Shown here one piece after another: positions 1-11,995 of a DNA stretch of 64,000 bases. Numbering within the stretch: position 1 is the first letter of the stretch; each line of letters starts with the position of its first letter. Below the pieces are notes generated by a model. It worked only from the letters and a program-made list of their open reading frames with translations, was not told the origin of the DNA and made no database searches. This DNA comes from Agelaius tricolor (taxonomy: Eukaryota > Chordata > Aves > Passeriformes > Icteridae): assembly GCA_023055355.1 (NCBI GenBank), contig JALJCS010000002.1, positions 85,895,001 through 85,959,000 on the forward strand, given 5' to 3'. A program made the position numbers and the translations under genes.

Positions 1-21
1 TGGTTTAGCTTTTTCCTGAAA

Positions 22-92
22 TAATCATAAAATCATTGAATGATTTGGGTTGAGAAGGACCTTGAAGACCACATAGTTTCAGTCTCCAAATC
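22..92 (-). mobile_element. CR1 LINE 3'-end fragment
   Basis: The + strand reads as the reverse complement of a CR1 3' terminus: an AATCATNNAATCATTGAATG-like start, then a TTTGGGTTGAGAAGGACCTT-like stretch and a decayed CATCTAGTT-type tract. Only the terminal 70 bases or so are recognisable, which is typical of strongly 5'-truncated CR1 copies in birds. No coding part remains. The left boundary lies close to the window edge but appears to be the real LINE 3' terminus. Confidence 0.75.
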
Positions 93-3000
93 TCTGCTAA
101 TGCCCTACTTTGTGACAGTCCTCTAACATTTAGGGCTAATTATTAGTCCTTTTTGTATGGAATCATCACATGAAATGTAATCACCAAATAATTACACCAA
201 GGAATAATTTGGCCAACTGGATAAATAATAGATCTTGTTGTACTTTATTAATTTTAAACACATAAGCTTACAATATAATTGCCAGCTGCACTTCTGGCTT
301 TACAGCTTTCTGAGGAAGAACAGCAAGGAACCAGTATTTCAGGCTGTAAACCCATGCAGGCAGAGCCTGAGGAGACACTATCAAGAAGCAAAAATACCAC
401 AGTCACACACACAGAGGCACAACAGAGATGAGGAAGGATCTTTGATCTATGGTTCAAGTTGGTCCATGGCCAAGAAGCTTTTGCTTTTCTAGAGGGGTGG
501 TGAGTTGTCTCCACAATTAAAAAAAAAGAAACATCCTCACAATCCACTTCAAATCACAGGCTTGAAAAAGGCAAAATTCCATGCTCATTGCCCTTGCTTT
601 AATCCACACTCTTTGAAAACCCAACACTTGCACTACTGCAGTTTGTTCATGATGCCATTTATCTTCCCAGCCTGCATTTCACCAGATTAAGGTCTACACC
701 ACTTTCTAACACTGAGCCCACACCAAGCCAAAGTCAGATCTGATACACAGCAACATCCACGTGTACGTGCAGAAAGCCTGAGAGGGTTGCCCAAAAGGGG
801 TGAACCTTAATTTATCTCAAATGATGCTGAATCCTGGATTCTCTTCTCTGGAAGTCCAGGCAACACCATTTTACAAAAGATTTGTACCTTGACTAATTAT
901 TTCCTAATTTTACTGTTAAATAATCTCTCTGAAGGAAATATGACATTTCTCCCAAAAGAAAATTTCTCCATATAGTGGAAAGTTCCTCAGGAAAATCATC
1001 TTGCTTTTTCACAATTTCTGCAGAATCTGGAAGAGAATAGCAGAGCTAACAGAATACTGGGACATGCCAGAAACATCAGGTACCTCTTCCTGATGCTTTG
1101 CTAAGTTTGTTGCTGACTCTTAACCTGAAGCTTTGAATCAGAAAATCAATAAGGTCACTGAAATACATGTATAATCTTCATAGTCACTGTTAGCAGTCAG
1201 TAGCAACAGCTGGATTCTCCAAAACAATGCTTTGCCCTCAGAATCATTAAAAATTGAAATTATTTTCCCAAATTTTAAAGGATTTATTTTCCAACATACT
1301 AAAACAAGTTTTGACTCATAGAGAATGGGGAAAGGGCTTGGCTGAGCAGGACCAGAGCAACATATAATCATCTGAAAGAACTGCATCAAACCAAATGGAA
1401 GTAATGGCCAGAAACACAAAACAAAATTAAACTCCTGAAATTAAACTCTGAATGAACTAAACTTTGTAGCAAATACTAAGGATATTTTTCTGAGTTGTTG
1501 CTACTTTCTACTTTTTTGGAGACACTAAATCTTTTTCACAGGTCAGATTCAGGCTAAGACTTCTCTTTACCTGAGCTCTTACACACTATCTGAAATGATT
1601 AATTTAAGCATTGCCTAAGACCTTGGAGTAGGCTTGTAAAACCCAGTCATCAGCTGTCTTTTAGGTGAACTCAAAGTGGGAACACAAAGTCCCAGATCTG
1701 TATTCACAGATCTGAATTGTTTCACTCTTGAATGAAAGGAGGAGAGAGTTTTCAGTTTGGGGTTTAGCACTGGCCTAACTTCATTGTTTCTGAAATCAGT
1801 GGGAGCATCATGGACAGCTTTAAGATGCTCTAGGAGACGTCAGGAAGACATTCAAGGGATAGCTGTACAACCTTCCACAGGCAGATTTAAGCTCACTCTG
1901 CCAAGGTACAAGCTGACTCTTGGACAAAATAACTCAGTGCAGACTCAGTGTGTGCAGACTCTCAGACGACTCAGCTCAGTTTCAGAAACATGATGAGGAG
2001 ACCTACAGGGCTTCCACTTTGCTAACAGTACAGTCAGAGCAAGCTTCCACTTGTCTGGAAATACTACAGAGACTGCTCCAAGAGAGGATGCAGTCACACC
2101 TGAAAACCTATGCAGTTGCACCTGCAAGCCTGTAAAACTTTATTCTTTCTCTCCGAAACATATCTACAGTGGCAGAAACATAATTTGGACTTGTCATGGT
2201 AAAGGCACTTATGAACTCAAAAGTCATGCTAGAAGAGCTCATGAATCAGGTATCAGTCCTGTAAAATCCATGTATTTATGCACCACAAGTGTTCCCAGCA
2301 ATTCTAATAGAAATTTCAGTGTGTTTGTCAAACATCCCTCTTCAGAGCTGAGGAGAAAAGAGTCTGTCACAATGTCATGTGTAGCCATTTTCCTCCCCTC
2401 CTTTTCTTTTTTTTCTCTCTTCAATAATTTCACAAGAAAGTGATAAAGTATTTTTATCATTAGCAAAAAAAAACCTAAGACAACAGGAGAAGAACAAAAC
2501 TGAAAGACCAAGTACACTTAAGGTGGAACTTCACCAAAAAGCAAAAAAAACCTGGTTCAAGAAAAAAAAAAATATGTGTATTAGGTATTTAGGAGTAGAT
2601 GGCCCTAAGCAAGATTAAAATCAGAAAACTTAGTAGATGACTTATATGTTTTTGTAAAAAATAGTGTGAAAACTAACTCATTTTAACATGTTCTTGGTCT
2701 GAACTGGGCTCAGATTCTTTCATCAACAATTCAGTCTGAACCCAACACCTACATGTAAGCCCTTGGTTAAGGTCAAATACCTATATTACACTGCCCTTCA
2801 AGCAATATTGAATCAGTAAAGTATCTTTTCAGCTACAGTTATATTAGATATAGCTATTGACTTCCTTCTTTTTTATTGCACTATAAAACACGCTGTAGTG
2901 AAAATAAAGGTTTACTTTGCAACAGAGAATTCACAGACATCTATTACTGCTGACTTTTCAAATCCTTGGATGTGTGTCTTGTTGTCTGTGTTGATTGAGA

Positions 3001-4646
3001 TATTCTGAAAACCAATTAAGTGTCCTTCAACCAGCGTCTGACTGGTGTAATTAGTGCACTGTGTTTCATGTATTTGAGTAGAGTAGATGCTGAAATATTT
3101 GCCTATGTCCCTTTGTGTATAACCAAACTATTAATAAAAGGTTAGGTTTCTTTCTTTCCTGTTTTCAGAAAACAGACAGAAAGCTGCCATCCTCACAGAG
3201 GCTCCAGGAGTTGGCTGCCTCCTTTTGATTTTAAAGATAATAGTGTCTCATCTTGATTCATCCTGCTTTAACAACTGAAGATCCAAGTGTTCTTTTGCCA
3301 AATACTGAGGTAGCTTTGAGACTGATGTAGCATCAGTAATGAGCAATTATATTCACTTTTATAAGCCTCAGGTGGAAGGTTTGACAAAGGAAATGCTCTA
3401 AGACCCTCAAGCAAATAATCAGTAGCAAAAAACAGGCTCAAATTTTTGAATTCCTAAAGTGTTCTACAAAAGAAAGAAATCATCTAAGACATTTTAAAGT
3501 GTTATTTTTCAGACACCTGAAAGATGTCTAAAGTGCAGAAAGATCCTTTTTACACTCAGTCATCTCATCTCTGGTTTCCCCATTCCAATACTGTAATGCA
3601 AACTCCCATGAGAATATCTCTGGTCAAATTTAAAAAACCCCTTCCCAATTAGTAAAACTAGCACTATTACCAAGAGGATGAACAAGAAAAAAAAAGATGT
3701 TCCATATTATTTAGCTTCTGAAAGCACTCAAACACAGGCAGTTTAGACAAACCTATGTTTTAACCACAGGCATTTTGCTTGCCTGGGTGCTGCAGATCCA
3801 GGTAGCATCTCAGATTGCTGTGAAAATAGACATTTATGGTACTAGTGTTCCTAGACCACAAGGGGTGGTCTACCACCATCTGCCTATCAGGAAGGAGCCT
3901 ACAGGCTTTTGTGTCACAAAAGTACACATTGATGATTCCTATCAGGGAATGAAGAATCAAATTTGCTGCTCTGCTGAGTCATATCTGCTGAGGTTTGTCC
4001 TCAAAGTACAAGGAGCCTCCCAGTACTCCTGCTGTCTCCTGGGGTCACTGAAGAGCCAGGAACATTAGTGCAGAGTTCCAGGCCCCATTGCAGAAGCCCT
4101 CCTAATTACAGTGAAGCAAGCAGCATGGGAAGTGGGAAACCTGAAACAAGCACGAGCAAGGATAAGACACACAAGCAGAGCAAATAACACAATAACAGCA
4201 AATGTTTGCTATTAGTTCCCCAGCCAGATCCCAAGCTTATTTAATTGTTGTCCCTTTCTTTGAGGATTAGAGGATGTCCAGAGAAATAATTGAAAAGGAA
4301 GTGAGGAGAATAAGATGGAGGAAGGCTTGGAAGAAATTTCATGCTAGAACCACAAACCCAGAGTGTAGCTACCCCTTTATGATATGGCCAAGCTCATCAG
4401 GAATCACAGCAAACACCATTGCAGTTTGCAGCAGTCCCAAAAACTGCAGATGTAATTCTATTGAAATTACTCCGGTGACACAGTCTGGGCAGGGAGGGAG
4501 AAGATAAGAGTGGGGCTTTTGAATTAAGAGCTAAAGGATCCAAATCTCAACTTTTCATCTAAACAACTTGTGAATGAATCAGGCAGGTTCACTGATTTCC
4601 CTTTCTGTCCTTCAGACTGTCTGAAATCAGACAGACACTTCTTTTC

Positions 4647-4648
<2 letters not shown>
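93..4648. other. Non-genic stretch, nothing recognised
   Basis: No exon, RNA gene or repeat that I recognise. Open frames here are short and overlap on both strands (the longest is 130 codons at 2051-2443 +), without protein motifs or codon bias that I can see. Short A-runs and T-runs occur, for example around 2466-2474 and 2560-2570. The sequence is AT-leaning and CpG-poor, like ordinary avian intergenic or intronic DNA. Confidence 0.6.

Positions 4649-4680
<32 letters not shown>
4649..4680. repeat. (TG)16 microsatellite
   Basis: Sixteen uninterrupted TG units follow CTTTTCCA and end at TTGGTAAAC. Because it is pure, it is likely to be length-polymorphic. Confidence 0.98.
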
Positions 4681-4682
<2 letters not shown>

Positions 4683-7239
4683 GGTAAACACAGCAGCCCT
4701 TCCACTACTGCAAAAATTATATAATTTTACCTTGAAACAAGTATGAATTTACATAGTAAACTATCAAAGTTAAACCAGGCAGAGTAAGTCATCCTTCAAA
4801 CACTATCACTCATCTATTGAAGTGGTCGGGAGCAGACAGGATCCTTGCCCTGGTGAGAGCCAGGTATGAGAGGTACTACTACCTGCTGCCAAGAAATCCT
4901 TCCATCCTTACAGTGAGCTGTAGATGCAAAACACTTGCCTGCTGGATTGTGCTCCAGAGAGGAAATGTTTGTCTGAGAGGGGAATCAACACTGTGAAACT
5001 AGACTGCTACTTGTGTTTTGACAAGGTTTTGAGAACCTCATTGTATGGGCAAATTATAGTCTGCTGAAACAAAAACAGTGAGGAGAGAGGAAGAGAAATG
5101 CCAAAGATGACATATATTATGATTCTTCTGCAGGTGAGTTTGCCATTTTAGCCTGTCACAATTTGCATCTACATTTGCATTTTAATTGTTCTGTGAAAGC
5201 CTTTGCATTGGAACAAATCCAGAAGGAGCACACATGAAACATGCATCCACACACAGATACAGGTCTTGGATGGATGCCTAATCCTCTCCAATGGGAAGAG
5301 CTTGCTGTAGGCAAAGTCTCAAAAATGAAACCATTTCTCCACTCACCTCAGGTGAGTCAAGAGAAGCCTTGTGGTAGGAACTGCAGACAAGCACTTGTCT
5401 GTTCAGGAAACCAAACAACTTATATCTATCAAATCTATCTAAACAGGGATTTAGGGGGCCTTATTCTGGTATCCACCTTTAAAAGTACATAATTACATAT
5501 TTCCAGTTGAGCCATAGGAATGCCGAAAGGCCCCAGTGTAGATCAGCAACCTCTCCTGCCAAGCACTGTGTTAACAGGAGACTCAGGTCTTGCCACAAAC
5601 AGTTTACAAGACAGGCAAAGGAAATAATCACCATCTTGTTTTTCTGGCATGAAACTGAGGCCCAAGGCCAAACAGAAGAGCTGACAATTGAAACAAGATT
5701 GCTTATTAAAAAGAAATGCCAGGCCAACAACTTAAATCAAGACATTTTCCTTCACTGAACATGAACTCACTGATTATCACCTCAAATTCATGCTCAATTT
5801 CCATTCCTCAGCCAACAAATCTGCTTTCAATGCAGTTTATGCAGGAGAGTTATCAGAGTTGAAGCTAGAAATGAAAACCCTGTCTCCTTTCTCTCAGCTT
5901 CCTCCTAAAGAGCTCTTTACCAAGAGCCATTCTCCCCACATGGAGGGCACAAAGACATGAACCACTGTGATTAAGAGAAGCTTTTGCAAAAGTGCTTTAG
6001 TACATGCAGCCTGGTTGCAGCGTTCAGTCCACAGCTGTGGCACTTGCTATGGGGAGCTGCATCCTGGAGATTAGTTTTGCCTCACAAGCCAGACCACAGT
6101 GGCAGTAAGTCAAGCTGGATGCACTCTGCTCAATAGAAATTACATCTGGTCTGAGTGTGGGAGGATTGAGACCTAGGGAAGATAATGATTTTTGCCTCAG
6201 TGAAACACAGTAGACTTGCAGTTTCCTTAGTGGCTATCAATTTAATTGCTGTCAAACACAAAGGGATGTTTTCCAAAGTCAAAAACAGGTAAGAAACTCT
6301 GACTTACAGCTTCCTAATTCTCACATTGCAAAACAGTTTAAGGTAGGGGTGGTGTTTCAACAAAGGAAAAAAGAGGGTAACCTAGTTTATATACGTGTCC
6401 CTATTCACTAAGATGGTTTTTGCCATAGCAAGAAGTAATTCCTGGGACTTTGCAAGCTTCACTCAGTAATAGAGATTTGTAAAACTTTCTCAATTAGAAG
6501 AAATACTCTTAAAAAAAAAAAAACAAACTCATTTAAAAAAAACCAAAAAAACAAGTAAGTCAAAGTGAGGTGGGTTTGCTTTTTAACTCAGGTTCCTTAC
6601 TGAATTGGGTGAGAAGTAATCAAACAAATGGTTAAACTTGCAAACTTGGAGACAGCCTTCACAAAGAGCAGGGTGGGAAGGCCCAGCAGGAAGATAGCTT
6701 CATTTGCTTCATTTGGCTCAGCACTTTTCAGAGCAGCTCATCTGATCATGCCCTCAGCAAAAGAAGTGGGAGGAATTTTTTTTAAAAGCCTGTGGGACCT
6801 ATTTCTGAGCTTGTACCCTTAACATACTTAAAAAACACTTGAGTCTTTAAAATACTGTCCAGACAGAATGAAAAAGTCAAAATCAAGTAGCTATGGACAG
6901 AGAACAGTATTGCCCCCAGTCCAAAGTCTCTTACCTTCCTCAAGGAAAAGAAGGAAAGAACAGGGCTGGGGGAGAGAAACGTGGCAAAAAGTCAGTTTTT
7001 GTAACTCAGCTGCATTATCAGACAGAAAGAACTGCAGAAATTAAGACACTCAGCATTATCTTGACACTTCTCCTTTGTGTATTCCTAAATAAGATATCTC
7101 ATTCTAACCTTCTTAATTAGCACCTCCTAATCAATTACTTGCAGAAAAACTGTGTGTCTACTGAGTCTCCCTAACCTCCACAGCAGGAGGTAAAGGGTTA
7201 AATAATATAGGACACAGTTTCCTTTTTTATATGATAACT
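4681..7239. other. Non-genic stretch with A-rich tract
   Basis: No gene recognised. The frames on both strands between 5241 and 5758 (83 codons each) are mirror-image accidents without motifs. An A-rich tract with interruptions lies at about 6511-6553. It is not clearly attached to any retroposon body, so I do not call it a LINE or SINE tail. Confidence 0.55.
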
Positions 7240-7680
7240 GAGAGCTGCAATATAATTGCCTGATTGCTCTATTTCATTAAGGCTCCTTTTCCCTTCTACT
7301 TCAAAAGGTTAATGCCACTCATATTTCCTTTTTTTATTGTCTGGCTTCACATAATGTCATGGGACAAGACAAAATAAGCAGTTGCCTCAACAAACTGTAA
7401 TTCATCCCAGCAGAACAACGACCGGCCGTAACTCAGTCTATTTTTAAATCCAACAAGTAATGAAAATCACTAAAAATAATACATTTCCTAGAGCCAAGAC
7501 AATAGGCCGAAAATGTGTAATAATTAGCGCTCTGGCCCAAGTGCTTCAGGCTTTAAACTGTTTTCTGGCTGCAAGATCTGTTCTTAGCAATCAGCCCAGT
7601 CCATTGGTACCTACTTAACATATTTGTTATTAACAAGCTTTTCTTGTACCATCTATGTTTAACCACAAGCTGAAAGCTCC
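7240..7680. promoter_or_regulatory. Candidate conserved noncoding / enhancer-like block
   Basis: This block differs in texture from its neighbours. It has five CpGs in about 115 bases (7419-7533) in an otherwise CpG-poor region and no repeat signature. Two exact matches to the MEF2 consensus YTAWWWWTAR lie at 7438-7447 and 7470-7479. A TAATTA homeodomain core occurs at about 7520-7526, followed by AGCGCT, and CANNTG E-boxes occur at 7380-7385 (CAGTTG) and near 7539 (CAAGTG). MEF2 plus E-box pairing is known from muscle and neural enhancers. That it is conserved or active is inference, and short motifs occur by chance. Confidence 0.3.
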
Positions 7681-7690
7681 ACATGACTGC

Positions 7691-7706
7691 AAAAAAAAAA
7701 AAAAAA
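7691..7706. repeat. A16 homopolymer
   Basis: Sixteen consecutive A residues follow CATGACTGC. No retroposon body was recognised upstream. Confidence 0.9.
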
Positions 7707-8349
7707 TCTGTGCCTTCTTACTTGTTCCCCCTAGTTCAGGACACTCAGAGGTAGCATAAATTAATTCACTGTCTAAAAAGGGAAAGTCTGGCAAAAAAGA
7801 AAAGACAAGGAAACTGTTTTGACACAGTTTGATACATAGCCATATTTATATGTTCCAAAGAAAGTAGGCTGTGGGTCAAAAAATATATAAAAAGCTCCCA
7901 CCCAGGCCAGCTGCCTCCCCTCAGAGATATGAAGTGGCACACAGACACTGATCTCCACTCCTCTTTTACAGCAGCATTCAGTGATCTTCAGCAAGACCCT
8001 CTGTGCTCCCTCTGTGACCCTCAAGTTCAACCATGTGTGTAAGGTAAATACATAAATACATAAATACACAAAACCATCTTGAATAATCCCTGACAACCTG
8101 CCAAAAAATGTCTGCTCCTTCAGCAGTGCTTTTGCTTCATCTGCATATGTTTTTTCCTTTAATTATTGGCTCACGTAATGCTCCAATACCTGCCAAATTT
8201 TTTGTACCCACAGTTTTGCATCTTCAGGAAGGTACTTTGAGGATGAATGCATCATTTGGAATCAAACATGCTCTGAAGTAAAACAGACACTTTTCTTAGG
8301 GCATTTAAGTGACTCTCTACTGCTACTGCAATTGATTTGGTCTTAAAAA
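7707..8349. other. Non-genic stretch left of the CR1
   Basis: Contains a short ATAAATAC-type tandem at about 8044-8070 (three imperfect units). Otherwise nothing recognised. The two overlapping minus-strand frames at 7766-8096 have no motif. Confidence 0.55.
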
Positions 8350-8723
8350 CATAGAATCACAGAATTGTTTAGGTTGGAAAGCATCTTTTAAGATCAGTGA
8401 ATCCAACCTTTAACCCAGCTCTCCCAAGTAATTACTAAACCATGTCCCCAAGTACACATTTTTTAAATCTGTCCAGGGGCAGTGACTCAGCCACTTCTCT
8501 GGGCAGCCTGTTCCAATGCTTGATAATGATTTGGTGAAGAAATTTTTCCTAATATCCAATCAAAACCCTCCCTGGTGCAACTCAAGACATTTCCTCCTTG
8601 TCACTTATTACTTGGGAGAAGAGACCAACCTCCATCTGGCTACAACCTCCTTGCAGGGAGCTGTAAAGAGCCATAAGGGCTCCTCTGAGCCTCCTTTTCT
8701 CCAGGCTAAACAACAGCCACTCC

Positions 8724-9110
8724 TCATAAGAAAGACTTGTGTCTCTGAGTCTTCACTAGCTCTGTTGCTCTTCTCGAGAAATACTCCAGCACTTCAAAAT
8801 ATTTCTGGTAGTGAGGGACCCAAAACTGGACACAGCATTCAAGGTGTGGCCTCACCAGTGTTGAGCATAGGGGGACAGTCACTGCCCTGGTCCTGATGGC
8901 CACACTATTTCTAATACAAGCCAGGCCTTTGTGGCCACCTGGCCACACTGGCTCATGTTCAGCTGGTTGCTCATCAGCACTCACAGGTTCTTTCTGCAGG
9001 GCTAAAAATACTGATGCTGATATTGAGGCTTGGGGAGCACCCCTGGTGGCTGGCCACCTTTCACCACTCTGGGCCCTTCCATCCAGCCACTGAACAGTGC
9101 ACCTGCACAA
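8724..9110 (-). pseudogene. CR1 ORF2 remnant: RT thumb region
   Basis: A 128-codon open frame within the CR1 copy. Its N-terminal part contains WLDGRAQ, a CR1 RT motif normally found upstream of the catalytic FADD box. Its C-terminal half contains [26 protein letters not shown] and RRATELVK, the conserved thumb segment. The FADD catalytic motif that should lie between them is absent, so the frame joins non-adjacent parts of the RT by deletion plus frame drift. It cannot encode a working enzyme. The start codon is incidental. Confidence 0.8.
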
Positions 9111-9576
9111 GCCTTGAGGAGCCAGGTTCTCCAGGACAATGCCATGGGAAACAGGAAAGGCTTACTAAAGTCCAGGTGGACAACATCCTTTCCCTCACCT
9201 TGTCATAGAAGGAGAACATTTTGATCAAGCAGGACCTGCCTTCAAGAGCCCCTGCTGGCTGGGCTGATCCCCGGCTTGTCCTGCATGTGCTGTGTGATGG
9301 CACCCAAGCTTCCACAACATTTGCTGGCACCAAGGCCAAACTGACAGGCCTGTGGTTTTCCAGATCTACCTTCCTGCCCTTCTTGTAAATGGGTGCCACA
9401 TTGGCAAACTCCAGCCTTCTGGGACCTCCCTGCTTAACCAGGACTGCTGGTAAATGAAGAGCAGCTTGTTGAGCTCCTCCAACAACCTCCTGAACTGTTT
9501 GCTTTCTAAATACTGTGCTGTATTTCAAGAAGACAACAACTAAATTGAAGGCCACCACAAGAGCAAGAGTCAGCAA
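9061..9576 (-). pseudogene. CR1 ORF2 remnant: endonuclease end fused to RT fingers
   Basis: At 171 codons this is the longest open frame in the window. Residues about 1-15 (LTLALVVAFN) match the end of the CR1 AP endonuclease, where the usual residues are GDFN. After about residue 22 (FRKQ) the frame passes into the RT segment that precedes the fingers. VAPIYKKGRKVDLENHRPVSL at about residues 60-80 is the conserved CR1 finger motif, and CLIKMFSFYDKV is the next block. The linker of several hundred bases between endonuclease and RT is missing. The tail after about residue 125 is out of register. It is a relic, not a gene. Confidence 0.85.
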
Positions 9577-10420
9577 TTGTGTAGCTTCTCCCAGCTTCTT
9601 AAGGAATATCTTGTCTGACTCTTCATCCTGGCTGGGTCATGTATAACAGACTCCTACCATGATATCTGCCTGTTTCTCTCATTTTTATTCATAAACACTC
9701 CACCTTTTTGACATCATTGTTAAGCTCAGACAGTAAAACTTCCCCAAACAAACAGGGCCCCCATGCTTTTCTCTAGTGAGCCTGGTTTTATCCCTTCTCC
9801 CCCTCAAATCTAGTTTAATACAATTTTGACCAGCCCAGCTTTCTCCTGTACAAAAATCCTTAAAGGCAGGTGTACTCCATCTGTTGATAGCAGGCCTGGT
9901 GTTGTCTATACCAACTCACAATCAAAAAGCTGCAAATTTTGCCAGTGAAATTAGGCTTGGAGCCAAGTATTGAACTGCAGGATCTCCTCTTCCCTCCCTC
10001 ATCATTCCCTAGAACTGGAAGGATAGGAGGAGAACACTATTTGTGCATCTGATCCTTAATCCAGTCATCCCAAGGCAATGAAGTCTGTCTTGACTGTCCT
10101 CAGACTTCTTGCTGCCACTTCCTCACCTACTTAAAAAGAACAGTAATGGTCAATAATTTGAGGGCTGTACCAGGGCAGGACTATTTCTTCTTCTCTTCAG
10201 ATCTTTATCCCAGGTTCCAGGGAGGCAGCAGACTTCCCTAAGAAGTGGGTCCACTTTGCATATTGGGCATTCTGCTTCCTTCAGAAGGGAGTCTCCTACA
10301 ACAATGACCTGCCAGTTTTCTTTATGGAATCAGTTTTGATCTGGGGTGTGGGCCAAATTAACCTTGGCAATAAATCCATGAACCATCATCTCTTTTGTTT
10401 GGTTCCACAGACCAATTCAT

Positions 10421-11819
10421 GCTAACCTTTGCTTTGTTGAGCAAACAGAATTAATTCTATTCAAACTTCATAGGCTGAGTTAGTTAAGGAGAGAAAGCAT
10501 TGAAAAAGGCTTAAAACCCAGTTCATTAACCTGTTTTGTCATTCTAACCTGGCTATTTTTTATAGCTCAGGATAGCTGAGTCCCCATCCCAAGCATCTCT
10601 GTGCTCAAAACTGTACAGAAACAGAGGGAAAGATCCCTGCCCCAGAGAGAAAAGCTCAAGCAGGAATTTCAACTGAATTGAGAAAACTCACACTCTTTCA
10701 TACTTGAGGGTTACTCTTGCCTGTCAGAATCTGTCTGAAGGCTGGTGACAGGAGCAGCTTTATGCATGCAAAACACCTGCTGAGGTGGAGCCTTGTCTGT
10801 GTGAGAGCATTAACATCAAGTCATTTAGAGAAAAACTTAGATATGGAAAAATAAGTGCAGGGTAGAAAATGCCTTTCTCTTTCAGTGTGTCATGCCAACA
10901 ACATTCTTTTCAGCCCACTGGTTTATGCCTCCTATCACAGAGAGTTCCATCATCTTATACATGGCATGGACACCCTCATTGCTGCCACAGCATGGTGGCA
11001 CTTCACACTGGGCAGCTTTTAGTCCTCACTCCCCTTGCTCCTCCCCAGTGTGGAAGCAAAATACAAATATTGCTCCCTCAAAATACAACTGCTGGCATGC
11101 TCAGGCAGACCAAAACAAGGCCCAAGAGCTCAAAGTCTTTTAAATGCTGGGCTCCCAAGTAGCACAAGGAGCATCTTAATCTTTATGAGAATCTGGGCTT
11201 GCACCACTCACCCAAAGTGTTTCCTCAGCAGGTCTGGACATCACCCTTGTCTCTGCTGAGCCCCAGCCAGCCCTCCAGCTACAACCCAGACACATATTTT
11301 GAGGCTAGCATTTGTACAGAGGTGTCTATGCAGCTTAGGAGCAATTTGTAACCAGATTATTACAAAACATCCCCAAAGCTTCATACAAATGAATTAAAGG
11401 TTCTTCCTAATCTGAGCTCAAATACAGCCATTGGGCTTTAATGTCCAACATTTAGGCACCAGTTGAATTCACAACTCTTTTCACAACATACTGTCACAAA
11501 ACCCAGACATTAAGGCTTTGGCTGTGTTTGGACCCCCCCAACAACTACATTGGAACTTCATCATGTCAACCCTTAGAGGAAGCCTGCAAGTCCAGAGGCT
11601 GCTGGCTGAGGAAGCCTGCAAGTAAGACTGAGACAAGACATTTCCTTCTCCTCACAGCATGTTCTCTGCTACATCCGTATGAGCTGAGAAATGTGAGGAG
11701 TCAGCTCATGCCAACTTCAGCTCTCCTGCTCTTGATTTCTTCCCACCTGCCTCCTGTATCCTGTTTTTCTTCAAACCAACTGTGGAAATAAGAGACCAAG
11801 CTTAATTCCTAGAGAAGAA
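10421..11819. other. Non-genic stretch between two CR1 copies
   Basis: Nothing recognised. Overlapping + frames at 10869-11259 are serine/proline/cysteine-rich by composition only. A C-run occurs near 11532-11538. Confidence 0.55.
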
Positions 11820-11995
11820 ACAGATTAGAGAAGATGCTGTGGCATCTCCCTCACTGAAGGTATGCAAGAACAACCTGAACACAATCCTGTGCTGTGTCCT
11901 CTAGGAAGACCCTGCTTGAGCAGAGAGGTTCAACCAGATGATCCCACCAGTGGTCCTGTCCAACCTTACCCATTCTGTGATCCTGGGATTCTGTA
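11820..11995 (+). mobile_element. CR1 LINE 3'-end fragment
   Basis: Reads in the sense direction. A GGCATCTCCCTCACTGAAGG-type segment is followed by a decayed CTGGACACGGTCCTG-type segment, GACCCTGCTTGAGCAGAG, a GGTTCAACCAGATGATC stretch and a terminal ATTCTGTGATCCTGGGATTC. This is the CR1 3' UTR with the terminal 8-mer-like repeat. The 5' part is missing. A different subfamily from the TTCTATGATTCTATG copies is likely. Confidence 0.85.

Larger units (their letters stand above)
8350..10420 (-). mobile_element. CR1 LINE, long but internally deleted copy
   Basis: The + strand opens with the reverse complement of the CR1 3' terminus (CATAGAATCACAGAATTG at 8350). Read from right to left on the - strand, the order is as follows. 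First comes an ORF1 esterase-like segment (about 10400-9830; an ILPVLGNDEG-like stretch and a downstream DG[V/M]HL-type position, here MEYTCL). Next is part of the AP endonuclease (about 9800-9530; DIMVGVCYT and an AFN in place of GDFN). Then come RT fingers (about 9490-9200; VAPIYKKGRK, HRPVSL), RT thumb (about 8940-8760; [13 protein letters not shown]) and the 3' UTR. Frameshifts and stops are present. Two internal joins skip large CR1 parts: endonuclease to RT near 9500, and mid-RT to thumb near 9010. The right boundary is approximate. The copy is dead. Confidence 0.9.

Noticed and set aside
5118..5145. CTTCTGCAGGTGAGTT as a splice junction pair
   Set aside because: It looks like an acceptor fused to a donor, but no open frame or homologous exon borders it. 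Such strings occur by chance.
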